Part shown: positions 45,901 through 54,766 of the stretch, in pieces
Numbering within the stretch: the first letter of the stretch is position 1
Layout: each line of letters begins with the position of its first letter
Assembly: GCA_963721175.1 (NCBI GenBank)
Contig: CAVRIG010000019.1
Location: 23,979 to 87,978 of the forward strand
Direction of reading: 5' to 3'
From: Aliishimia sp963721175
Lineage (GTDB): Bacteria > Pseudomonadota > Alphaproteobacteria > Rhodobacterales > Rhodobacteraceae
Length of the DNA stretch: 64,000 nucleotides
Position numbers and translations under genes: made by a program
The notes under the pieces: generated by a model
Told to the model about the DNA's origin: nothing
Database searches by the model: none
What the model saw: the letters and a program-made list of their open reading frames with translations, nothing else

Positions 45901-46187
45901 CCACGGGCGGTGCCGGATCGAACGGTGACGTCATGGGCGGTGCCGGCGGCACGGCGACCAATGGTGACGGCGGCGTAGGTGGCAACGCCGGAACCTGGGG
46001 TTCGTCGAACGGTGACGACGGTTATGTCACCGGCGAGAGCTACGCGTCGGCGGCGGCCTCGAACTCGATGTCGGCCTTCAACATGGAGGTCATCATGGGG
46101 GCCAACGTCCTGGGCAACACGGTCGACATGAACGTGGTCGGCGGTTCGTTCAGCTCCACCTACATCGGCGAAGACGACGGCTCATAA
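42916..46187 (+). pseudogene. Very acidic, Gly/Thr-rich repeat protein (candidate secreted matrix/surface protein), two frameshifts
   Basis: About 1,090 codons if two one-base gaps (near 44027 and 44575) are closed. Layout: MSNRNYTHPFMVNLGDINID leader; Asn-rich NLNGNLNGNLNANYN; Ala/Glu/Asp repeats; an Asp-Val run (DADVDVDVDVDVGVG); a non-repetitive patch (DILTDNTFGAGNNAAFVNAQ); about 400 residues of E-A-E-G-D-G repeats with units such as GEGGDGGEIDGDVEAKGDAE; then about 400 residues of GTGTGTG, GAGAAGSGMADNDA and STDSESGAGAAG repeats; and an ordered tail ending GGSFSSTYIGEDDGS. No Cys, no signal peptide. Downstream are an exporter ABC and an HlyD adaptor, so type I secretion is likely. Not an RTX protein (no GGxGxD repeats). 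Confidence 0.75.
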
Positions 46188-46197
46188 AAACCATTTT

Positions 46198-46225
46198 GTC
46201 GGGGCCGGTCTTTGCCGGCCCCGAC
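46198..46225 (+). terminator. Strong hairpin after the repeat protein gene
   Basis: GTCGGGGCCGG pairs perfectly with CCGGCCCCGAC around TCTTTG, 10 bases after the stop codon. No U-tract follows directly. Probably a partial terminator or 3' stabiliser that sets the repeat protein apart from the downstream partner and exporter genes. Confidence 0.75.
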
Positions 46226-46289
46226 AGCCAATTCGAAATTGTTCTTTTCGCCGGCCTTCCGTCGGCAGCTTTTTTAAGGCCGGTAAGCG

Positions 46290-48692
46290 ATGACATTGGA
46301 TCCGACAACCGAATCGATTGCGCATTTCATCGGATTGTTCGAACTCAGGACCGAAGAGCTTCGCCTCCGCCAGGATTACCTCGAATTCCGCCTGAAGAAG
46401 ACCGAACAGGAGGCATCGTCGCTGCAACCTGTCGGGGTGCATCTCGAAGCGCCTCACGAGTTGCTGCCATACGCTCCGGCACTCGCCCACACGATGACGA
46501 CTCCGTACTTCGAGAGCTCGCTCCCAACGCTTCCCTCCATCCAGCCCCTGGCCGAGGTGATGGAGGTGTTGGTGCCCGAGGTTGAGGCAATCTTCGCCTC
46601 GGATCTCATCGACGCCGCAACCACCCGGTTCCCTTCCTTCGCAGCCAGCTTCTCGCTGACACCTCCCGGGTCGCTGATTTCGGTGACGCTTCAGAAGATC
46701 ACTCTGATTGACGACGACCTTTTCCTGAATGGGTTGGGCATCGACTTTGTCGACCCCAAGCTCCTGCATGCATCGCTGGACGCGATTGTCACGCAAGCGG
46801 AGGCGCTGTCGGGGTTCGCGATGCCGGATATGCCGTCCGACGGGAACTGGATGACTTTCGCACAGGACATGCTGGCCGCGATCGACGCGGCCGAAGCACC
46901 GGAGGCGCCGGCCCAGGTATCGATCATCCGCGGGAGCGATGCGGCGGGCGTGTTCGTCGATGGCGTGGCGGTGGCGGAAGTGCCGGTCTGGACCGACCTC
47001 CTGCCGCGCTATCTCCGACCCGAGACGCCGATCGACGGCGAGGACCGGCAGGTGCCCGGCGATGCCGAGGCAGCCGATGGAGAGACCGTTCAGAAGCTGA
47101 CCGGGGCCCACGCGGACGGTCGGCTCAAGGCGCTCGACGCGCATGATTTCGGCCGCGACTTCGAGGATCACGAACCGAACCCCGAAGCACCCCTGACTGG
47201 GCATCAGGTCGTTGCGGGCGCGAACCAAGCGATAAACGAGATCGCGCTCTATTCGAAATGGCTCGATGCGTCGGTCTATGTCGTATTGGGCGAAGTTGCG
47301 CGTCTCGACGCGATCAGCCAGGTGAATGCACTGGTCGAACACGACACGATCGACGGCGTGTCGCAGGCGCAGCCCTCTCTCGCCACCAATATAGCTGCGA
47401 TCAACACCCTCTCCTCCGCGAACACGACGGAAGAGGTTCCGGCGGTGGGTTCTCCCGCGGCGAGTTTCATCGCGCGTCTCGAGGCCGATCTGATACAGGT
47501 CAACTGGGTCAAACAGTACACTTTCGCCACCGATTTCGACCGGGCGGAAGTGATCTTCTCGGGCAGCAACACGTATCTCGGGCTGGGCGAGAACCAGATG
47601 GTCAACTCGGCGGTACTCAACGAATTCGGCTACAATTTCGACCTGATCTTCGTGTCGGGCAATATGGTCGATGCGACGATCATCTCGCAGAAGAACGTCC
47701 TCTTCGACTCCGACAGCGTCACGACGGCCGGTCCGGCCGCGGCCGCCGATGCGACGGCGCCGGTCTCGGCCGGGGATCCGGAGAGTCAACCGGAGGTGAA
47801 AAAGGCTGCGTCGGAGACTGGGTTTGCTGCCCCGTATGCCGAAGACACCGCGCCTGACATCAAACATGTGGCTGCGGAGACGGAAGATGCCGCCTCGGTC
47901 CCGGCCGAGACAGCCGCGGCGGCGCACTTCCGAGAGTCCACCGCACACACTGCAGAGGCTTCGCAGGGCGCGGCCCCCTCCGTTCCTACGGCTGCCCATC
48001 CGATTGCCGCCGAGCCAGCGAATTTCGAGGCCGAACCCGAACCCACGACGGTGCCGGAGCCCGAACAGGAAGCCGAGCCGTCCCCGGCGCTGTCGCTTGC
48101 TGACAACCTGCTTCTCAACGAAGTGGCGATCGCGCGCACCGGGGTGGACAGCTTCGTCGAATTGAAAGAGGCGTTTCGAGAGGCCGCCGAGGACATGCGT
48201 GACGGCGCTCAAACCCTCGCCAGCGAGGTCGCCGAGGATACGATCTTCGCCGGGAAGGAGGCGCTCCGGGTGCTGCAGATCGACGGCGATCTTGCGCGGA
48301 TCAACCTCTTCGAACAGACCAACATCATCGGAGACGCCGATCAGATCCGCCTCGAGATGGCGCGGCTGCGCGAGGATCTGGGCGCGCAGGCCGAACTGAT
48401 CGCCGGATCCAACGCGCTGATCAATCGTGTTTCGATTGTCGAGGACGGCATCAATTCCAAGATCATGGCCGCCCAGAATGTCTACAGCGACGCCCTGATC
48501 TACCAGGCCGGGCTGTTTGAAGCCAACTCCGTTCCCACCGGCGTGACCATGTCGAACCTGACCAACGACGCGGTGGCCGCCTTCGTCGCGCAGGACGCGA
48601 CTGGCGCGGCGGAGAGCACCGATGATATCGCGCCGACCGGCAGTTACGATGCCGGGTTCACCGCGGATGTGATGCAGACGATGCTCGGCTGA
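46290..48692 (+). CDS. Large protein of a type I secretion locus, unknown function
   Basis: An 800-residue acidic protein with no signal peptide or membrane segment. It starts with a coiled-coil-like segment (LRTEELRLRQDYLEFRLKKT). Two related blocks (roughly 310-480 and 620-760) share short strands with N/V/D rhythm: LYSKWLDASVYVVLGEVARL, DAISQVNALVEHD, GENQMVNSAVLNEFG, FVSGNMVDATIISQKNVLFD, and in the second block GDLARINLFEQTNIIGDADQ, NALINRVSIVEDGINSK. A Pro/Glu/Ala-rich linker separates them. Similar proteins occur beside type I exporters in alphaproteobacteria as I recall, without a known role. It could be a second exported structural protein. Confidence 0.7.
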   Translation: MTLDPTTESIAHFIGLFELRTEELRLRQDYLEFRLKKTEQEASSLQPVGVHLEAPHELLPYAPALAHTMTTPYFESSLPTLPSIQPLAEVMEVLVPEVEAIFASDLIDAATTRFPSFAASFSLTPPGSLISVTLQKITLIDDDLFLNGLGIDFVDPKLLHASLDAIVTQAEALSGFAMPDMPSDGNWMTFAQDMLAAIDAAEAPEAPAQVSIIRGSDAAGVFVDGVAVAEVPVWTDLLPRYLRPETPIDGEDRQVPGDAEAADGETVQKLTGAHADGRLKALDAHDFGRDFEDHEPNPEAPLTGHQVVAGANQAINEIALYSKWLDASVYVVLGEVARLDAISQVNALVEHDTIDGVSQAQPSLATNIAAINTLSSANTTEEVPAVGSPAASFIARLEADLIQVNWVKQYTFATDFDRAEVIFSGSNTYLGLGENQMVNSAVLNEFGYNFDLIFVSGNMVDATIISQKNVLFDSDSVTTAGPAAAADATAPVSAGDPESQPEVKKAASETGFAAPYAEDTAPDIKHVAAETEDAASVPAETAAAAHFRESTAHTAEASQGAAPSVPTAAHPIAAEPANFEAEPEPTTVPEPEQEAEPSPALSLADNLLLNEVAIARTGVDSFVELKEAFREAAEDMRDGAQTLASEVAEDTIFAGKEALRVLQIDGDLARINLFEQTNIIGDADQIRLEMARLREDLGAQAELIAGSNALINRVSIVEDGINSKIMAAQNVYSDALIYQAGLFEANSVPTGVTMSNLTNDAVAAFVAQDATGAAESTDDIAPTGSYDAGFTADVMQTMLG

Positions 48693-48716
48693 GCCTGCAG
48701 ATCGAGGGAGATATTC

Positions 48717-50706
48717 TTGAAAGACCTTTCCGACGACACCTCCGACGCGTTCAGCGCCAGGTCTTCCGGCACCGAACGGTCAAGCGCCAAGCCGTCCCCA
48801 TTCAAACTCACGCCCGAATTCCGAGTGCGACACCGGCGGGACGTGGCGCGCGAAGGCTCTGCCCCGCTTGGCACCGGAACCACCGTGGAGGGCTCCACCG
48901 GTCCGATCATGCGGGCTCCCGGACCGCGCATGTCCGGTGCCGGCGGCGGCGGCGGAAAGATCCCTCCGTTTCACCGCCGCCTGGGCCCCGAGGACTTCGA
49001 GAGGAGCCTGCGCGCCGGCGTCTCCGCAGTACGGCGCAACATGTGTCATGTCATGGTGATGACCTTGGCCACGAACGTGCTGATCCTGGCCATCCCGGTC
49101 TACCTCTTCCAGATTTCCGACCGCGTTCTGACCAGTCGCTCCGTCGACACGCTGATCATGCTCACCATCGTCATCGGAGGCGCCGTGATCCTGCAGGCCG
49201 TGTTCGACGCGATCCGCCGCTTCATGCTGATGCGCACGGCGGTGGAGATCGCGGCACGTCTCGGGGCACCGATCCTCAGCGCCGCGGCGCATGCCTCGCT
49301 GCACGGAACCGGACGGGAATATCAGACGCTTGGCGACCTTCAGCAGCTGCGCGGGTTTCTCGTTTCCGGCACGCTGATCTCGTTTCTCGACGTGCCCTTC
49401 GCCCCGCTCTTCATCATCGCGATCTACCTCGTCCATCCGCATCTCGGCACCATCGTGGTGGTCACCGCGCTGATGCTGCTGGTGATTGCCCTGATCAACC
49501 AGAAACTGACCGAGAAGCCGTTCGCCGAGGCCAACATGGCGTTGAGCAAGGCGAACCAGCACCTCGAATTCGATGTCCCGCAACAGCCAGATCATCAATG
49601 CGCTGGCGATGATCCCCGAGGCGGTCGCGATCTGGGGCCGTGACACCGCGCAATCGCTGACCGCGCAGGTCCGCGCCCAGGACCGCAACATCATCTCCGC
49701 CGCGTTCTCGCGCGCCGTGCGGCTGCTGACGCAGGTGGCGATGCTGGGCTGGGGCGCGTACCTGGCCATCGACGGGCAAATCACGGGCGGCATGGTGATT
49801 GCCGCATCGATCATCGCCGGCCGCGCGCTGGCGCCGATCGAAGGCTCCATCGAGGGGTGGAACGGGTTCCTGCTGTCGCGCGCGGCCTACGGGCGGATCG
49901 CCAAGCTCCTGCGCTCCTCCGCGCTGCAGTACGAGCGGTTGCACCTGCCGCGCCCGGAAGGCCGGCTCGATGTCGAGCGCCTGCTCTACATCCCGGGCGG
50001 CACGAAGCAGGTCATCCTGAACAGCGTCAGTTTTTCGCTCAAGCCGGGCGAGAGCCTTGCCGTCATCGGCAATTCCGGCGCCGGCAAGACGACGCTCGGC
50101 AAGATGCTGGTGGGGTCGATCCTGCCCACCTCGGGCAATGTCCGGCTCGACCTCATGGACCTGCGCAACTGGGATCCGCGGCAGTTCGGAGAGAGCATCG
50201 GCTATCTGCCGCAGGACGTGCAACTCTTCCCCGGCACCATCAAGCAGAACATCGGCCGGATGCGCGCGGACGCCACCGACCAGCAGATCCACACCGCCGC
50301 CGTTCTGGCCGACGTGCACGAGATGATCGCATCTCTGCCGCAGGGTTACGAGACCATTGTCGCTGCCGATGGCTCGCCCCTTTCCGGTGGGCAGAAGCAG
50401 CGGATCGCACTTGCCCGCGCCTTCTTCGGCAATCCGCGCATGGTGGTCCTCGACGAACCCAACTCGAACCTCGACAGCGCCGGCGACCGCGCGCTGGCGT
50501 GCGCCATGGCCCATGCAAAGGAGAATGGCATCACCGTGGTCGTGGTGACGCAGAAGCCGTCGCTCCTCTCCGTCGTCGACAAGATCATGCTGCTGGCCGA
50601 TGGCAGTGTCTCGCTCTTCGGCGAACGCGAACCGGTGCTGCAGAAGCTCGCTGGCCGGAAGTCGGGCGGTCAGGTGACGCAACAGGAAGGCAAACAGAAT
50701 GGGTGA
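48717..50706 (+). pseudogene. Type I secretion ABC exporter (permease-ATPase), one frameshift
   Basis: Membrane domain first: MCHVMVMTLATNVLILAIPV and DVPFAPLFIIAIYLV, typical of PrtD/RaxB-type exporters. After an extra base near 49573 the frame changes and continues SRNSQIINALAMIPEAVAIW. ATPase domain: Walker A IGNSGAGKTTLGKML, signature LSGGQKQR, Walker B MVVLDEPNSNLD. The first 90 residues are a low-complexity Gly/Ser/Arg/Pro extension not usual for the family. Start is TTG 48717 with GGGAG upstream. The end overlaps the HlyD gene by 8 bases. It should pump proteins across the inner membrane from a C-terminal signal. Confidence 0.85.
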
Positions 50707-52039
50707 ACTCGTCACGCTCGACGCGCCGCAGGACTGGTACCGCGAGGTCCCGCGGTCGATCCGCCGCCACGTGATATTCGGCGTGCTTCTGATGGTCGTC
50801 GCGTTTGGTGGCTTTGGCGCATGGGCGTTCCGGGCGCCACTCGCCGCCGCCGTGATCGCGCAAGGCTCCTTCGTCGCCACCGGCCAGAACAAGATCGTCC
50901 AGCATCTCGAGGGCGGCATCATCGAGGAAATCCTGGTGCAGGAGGGAGACCGTGTGCGGGTGGGCGAGGTGCTGCTCCGGCTCGACCAGACGGCGTCCAT
51001 GGCCAACGAGCGGGAACTGTTGCTCCGCCAGCAGCGGCTGGAAGCGACGGAAGCGCGTCTGCTGGCGGAATTCGGGGAGAACGACGTTCTGGTCTTTCCC
51101 GACCAGCTCGAAGCACGCCGCGGTGAGCACGAGTTGGACGCGATCCTGTCCAGCCAGATGCTGGCCTTCAACTCCACGCGCCGCGCCCGCGCGCAGGATC
51201 TGACGCTCCTGCGTCGCAACGCGGACGCGCTCGACGTCCGCAAGGTCGGGTACGAAATCCAGCTCGAGTCGCATCGGCGGCAGCTTGCCCTGATGCAGGA
51301 GGAATACGAGGTGAAGTCCGACCTGCTCGCCAAGGGTTTCACCCGGCGCCCGGATGTGATTTCGGTCGAGAGCGTCATGATCGAAGCCGAAGGACAGATC
51401 GGGCGGCTCGAGGCCGAGGTCGCCGAGATCAACCAGATCCAGCGAAAATACGCCACGCAGATTGCGAAAGCACGCAGCGAGTATCGCGAGGCCGCGCTTG
51501 ATGAACTTCAGATCGTCCAGTCCGAACTGGAGAGCGTCCGCGAAAAGGCGCGCAAGGCGAGGAATGTGCTGCAAAGGTCCGAAGTCGTGGCACCCGTATC
51601 CGGAACGGTCGTGCGGCTTCACTACCACACCTCCGGCGGTGTCATCGAGACCGGCAAGGCGATCCTCGAGATCCTGCCCTCGGATCAGCCGCTCATCATC
51701 GAGACGATGATACCGCGCACCGAAATCGACAGCGTCCGCACCGGCCAGCCCGCGACGGTCCGCCTGACCGCGCTCAACCAGCGCACGACGCCAGTGCTCT
51801 ACGGAGAGGTTTTCTATCTCTCGGCGGATGCCATCGCCAATTCCGCCAACGGCAACCTGCGCGAGGTGTACATCGCGCGTGTCTCGCTGGAACCGGATCA
51901 GATCGCGCGGGTTCCCGGCTTCACCCCGACGCCCGGCATGCCGGCAGAGATCATGATACAAACCGAGGAACGGACCTTTGCTCAGTACCTTGCGAAACCC
52001 ATCGCAGACAGCATGTCCAGAGCCTTCCGTGAACAGTAG
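50699..52039 (+). CDS. HlyD-family membrane fusion protein of type I secretion
   Basis: Periplasmic adaptor of 446 residues. One N-terminal membrane helix (VIFGVLLMVVAFGGFGAWAF), a lipoyl half-domain (NKIVQHLEGGIIEEILVQEG), a long coiled-coil hairpin (about residues 100-295, NERELLLRQQRLEATEARLL and ELQIVQSELESVREKARKAR), then VVAPVSGTVVRLHYHTSGGV and a beta-barrel. It links the ABC exporter to a TolC-type outer-membrane channel; no tolC gene is in the window. Intact. Confidence 0.92.
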   Translation: MGELVTLDAPQDWYREVPRSIRRHVIFGVLLMVVAFGGFGAWAFRAPLAAAVIAQGSFVATGQNKIVQHLEGGIIEEILVQEGDRVRVGEVLLRLDQTASMANERELLLRQQRLEATEARLLAEFGENDVLVFPDQLEARRGEHELDAILSSQMLAFNSTRRARAQDLTLLRRNADALDVRKVGYEIQLESHRRQLALMQEEYEVKSDLLAKGFTRRPDVISVESVMIEAEGQIGRLEAEVAEINQIQRKYATQIAKARSEYREAALDELQIVQSELESVREKARKARNVLQRSEVVAPVSGTVVRLHYHTSGGVIETGKAILEILPSDQPLIIETMIPRTEIDSVRTGQPATVRLTALNQRTTPVLYGEVFYLSADAIANSANGNLREVYIARVSLEPDQIARVPGFTPTPGMPAEIMIQTEERTFAQYLAKPIADSMSRAFREQ

Positions 52040-52249
52040 CGGTTGACAATCAGTGAAAGCGTGTCTTCGTGCCGGTGTCCAAGAACGGTGTGCCCGAAGC
52101 TTGCGCGATCGATACGAGTGGCGGGAACAATGCGGGGCTGAGGGGGATGAACGCCGCGCTCAGGAACGTTGGCACCCCTCGACGGATTAGGTCACACTGA
52201 GCAACTTGCATCGCAGGAGCTATGCGGGAAACTGGGTGACGCGGCCTGA

Positions 52250-53048
52250 TCAAGCGGCGCGGTTTGCGGTGTCGTTTGCGGCGACACCGTCGGTGAATGT
52301 GATGCCTTCGATGACCATTGGCAACTGGTTCGCGCCCTTCAGGCGCCGCCATGTCTTCGCGGCGGCCTGAACGAGCTTTATGACCATGAGCTTCGCGGTC
52401 TTCTGCGACAGCGCACCCTTGGTTCGCACGGTCCTGTGGCGGACGGTGGCGAACACGCTCTCGATCGGGTTGCCCGTGCGCAGGTGATCCCAGTGATCGG
52501 CCGGGAAGTCGTAGAAGGTGAGCAGAGCCTCCCGGTCCTTCGTCAGGCAGGTCACCGCCTTCTCATACTTGGCGCCGTATTTCTCGGCGAAGATGTCCAT
52601 GGCGGTTTCCGCCGCGGCACGGGTGTCGGCCTGCCAGATCTCGCGCAGGTCGGTCTTCACCGCCGGCTGCATGGACTTCGGGAACCTGTTCAGGACATTG
52701 GCGGTCTTTTGGACCCGGCACCGTTGATGACGCGTGCCCGGGAAGACTTCCTCCAGCGCCTTCCAGAACCCCATCGCCCCATCCCCGACGGCGACCTCGG
52801 GCGGCACCTTGAGGCCACGTGCCTTGATGTCGACCAGGAGCTCGCGTCCCGTTGACCGGCAGGCTCTTTTCCACAGGAAAAGATGCCGAGAGGGGGCTCT
52901 GGGCGCTCTCCCGGATGCCGACCCGGAAGCCGACCAGTTCCTTCCTGCCTTCAGGCGTGGCTCCGAGAATGACCAGAATACATTCGGCCTGCGGCTCCAT
53001 CCGGGCCTGGAGGTAGACGCCGTCGGCCCAGATGTAGACATACCTCCC
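52250..53048 (-). pseudogene. IS256-family transposase, N-terminally truncated and interrupted
   Basis: Mutator-type DDE transposase core: ADGVYLQ with the first Asp, EVAVGDGAMGFWKAL with the second, HQRCRVQKTANVLNRFPKSM, and DHLRTGNPIESVFATVRHRT with the final Glu. The frame breaks where a 46-bp element (52850-52895) separates GIRESAQS from RELLVDIKARGL. The family N-terminal domain is replaced by IS3 sequence. Confidence 0.85.
52850..52895 (-). repeat. Short palindromic insertion element, copy 4 (46 bp, variant core)
   Basis: Read on the minus strand: left end CCCCTCTCGGCA, core TCTTTTCC-TGT-GGAAAAGA, right end GCCTGCCGGTCAACG. The ends match copies 1-3 in the IS66 element, but the hairpin stem is a different and longer sequence. 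The 46-base length gives the frame change seen in the IS256 gene. Confidence 0.82.
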
Positions 53049-53270
53049 CGTTCCCCTCCCGCCGAATTGCCGGATCCAGCGGCGCAGCTGGGTCTCGTGG
53101 ATGCCCAGTTCCGCCGCGCCGTCCATGATCGACAGCCCGCTCGTCTCGACGCGTTCCGCGGCCTGTCGCTTGAATTCGTCCGGAAAATACCGGCGCTTCC
53201 TCTTCTCCATCGGACACTCCTTTTGTTGGCTCGAAAGCCCAAAATGGGTGTCCGCTCAAGCGGGGCAGGA

Positions 53271-53709
53271 TCATCACCGCGCGCGATGTTCCCCTTGATC
53301 GGGCAGCCGGCTTTCTGTCATCGAAGCTAGTGTTGGGTACGAAAGCAACTCGGCCATGTCGGGTCTACTTTGAGATGCGTTTCGTGTGCCGTCTGCCGCC
53401 ACTAAACTTTCATGCTGCGCTGCGGCATTACAGCCAGATTACGCTGCGATGCGGCAAAAAACTTGGAGCGGCACGAAAGGCAGCGTTCTGCGATCTCCAC
53501 GGAGGCCACAGAACGCGCGAAAGAAGCGCGCCTGTGGGGTCCCACGAGCCAGCAGGAGGTAAACTGCACTTGTGAACGCGGATCCCCGAGGGGCAGGTCA
53601 AGTTTCGGGTGGGACTGGTGGATGCATCGCTGCACCCGAAACCGATCGGCACAATCCCTGGCCGCGGTGGAAACATCCAAATGTTGTCTTGTATCGTGTC
53701 GGGCGCTAC
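53271..53709. other. Intergenic stretch with no assignable gene
   Basis: Between the insertion-sequence remnant and the YceI gene. A short plus-strand piece ending at 53712 (GQVKFRVGLVDASLHPKPIG) looks like the tail of a protein, but no family could be assigned and no start is visible. Otherwise nothing. Confidence 0.45.
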
Positions 53710-54327
53710 ATGAACCAAATGATTATGTTGAACACCGCCAAACACACCATTGCTGCGTCGGCGCTTGCGGCGTCGCTCGTCGCGCCCGCCGCCGCCGAGG
53801 CGGAATCCGCCACCTATTCGATCGACCCCGAGCATGTGGTGGTCAGCTTCACGATCATGCATGCCGGCTACGCGCGTGTGCTCGGTATCTTCCCCGAAGT
53901 CGAGGGTACCTTTGCCTACGACAACCAGACGCAGGAACTCTCTGACGTCTCGGTCACCATCGGCGCTGCCAGTGTCAATACTTTCCTTGAAAAACGCGAC
54001 GAACACGTGCGCTCAGCCGATTTTCTCGACGCCGGCGCTCATCCGCAGATCACCTTTGTCGCCGACGGCGGCACGCCCGAGACCGAGACCTACGGCACTG
54101 TCACGGGCGATCTGACGATCCGCGGCGTCACGCAACCGGTGACGCTCGGCGTGACACTGAATCAACTCGCGGATTATCCCTGCTGCCACGGCAAGGAGAC
54201 CATCGGCATCTCGGCTACCGCCAGCATCCTGCGCAGCGACTTTGGCAGCACCTACGCGCTGCCCGTCTTCGTGGGCGACGAGGTGGACATCATGCTGGAG
54301 TTCGAGGCGATCCGTCAGGACGGTTAA
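53710..54327 (+). CDS. YceI-family periplasmic protein
   Basis: A lipocalin-like polyisoprenoid-binding protein of 205 residues. Signal peptide with ALAASLVAPAAAEA before ESATYSIDPEHVVVSFTIMH, the YceI opening. Further blocks: VEGTFAYDNQTQELSDVSV, KRDEHVRSADFLDAGAHPQI, TVTGDLTIRGVTQPVTLGV and FVGDEVDIMLEFEAI. In-frame ATGs at 53710, 53719 and 53725 are alternatives. Often paired with cytochrome b561; none is here. Confidence 0.88.
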   Translation: MNQMIMLNTAKHTIAASALAASLVAPAAAEAESATYSIDPEHVVVSFTIMHAGYARVLGIFPEVEGTFAYDNQTQELSDVSVTIGAASVNTFLEKRDEHVRSADFLDAGAHPQITFVADGGTPETETYGTVTGDLTIRGVTQPVTLGVTLNQLADYPCCHGKETIGISATASILRSDFGSTYALPVFVGDEVDIMLEFEAIRQDG

Positions 54328-54766
54328 GCGCGATCAAGTACGAGAAAGTCCTGCCTGACATCCGTAGGGCAGTCCTGAACGGCCTCTCTTTTCCGAAACC
54401 TCCCGGTGACAGAGCGCCAATCCCCTCTGGCGCGCCATTGTCAGGTTGTTGCTGCCCGAACAATCCTTTGGCAGGCCACCGACATTCACGCGGTCATCAG
54501 CATACTCTGTCCGAAGGGCGAACGCATCGGACCTCGCATGGCGGTGGGATCTGGCGGACAGGCACTGGCGTTTCGGGCGGAACATGCAGGCGGTCTGGTC
54601 ATGCGCTGACAGTAAGCGCTGCGCCTGTCGTGGAGATTGAACCGGCCCAAGATCTTCTCGGGTCACGTTCAGTCAATGTGGTGGAGTTTCCGGATTGGCC
54701 ATTCGAGGTCATCGGTCAGGCGGCCTGTGTTGATATGCTGAGAAGCGGTCAGTCTCTGCGGCGTCG
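54328..54766. other. Intergenic stretch without a recognised gene
   Basis: Between YceI and the broken two-gene locus. No convincing gene or repeat is seen. It may contain the lost 5' part of the gene at 54767. Confidence 0.4.

Larger units (their letters stand above)
52250..53270 (-). mobile_element. Composite remnant: IS256-type transposase joined to an IS3-type orfA
   Basis: Bases 53050-53210 (minus strand) code for an IS3-type OrfA helix-turn-helix (KRRYFPDEFKRQAAERVETS, LGIHETQLRRWIRQFGG). Without a frame change this runs into the IS256 mutator-type core (VYIWADGVYLQARMEPQAEC). The N-terminal third of the IS256 protein is missing. Sequence beyond 53210 (GTCCGCTCAAGCGGGGCAGG near 53250) may be an IS3-type end. 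One 46-bp palindromic insertion interrupts the core. Confidence 0.75.

Noticed and set aside
42916..46187. RTX toxin or adhesin as identity of the repeat protein
   Set aside because: No GGxGxDxUx nonapeptides, no VCBS or Ig-like repeats; only the exporter resembles RTX systems.
42940..46190. Dense short repeats that could suggest a CRISPR-like or satellite array
   Set aside because: The units keep codon phase, vary in sequence and length, and encode a coherent acidic then Gly/Thr-rich protein; there are no constant repeat-spacer units.
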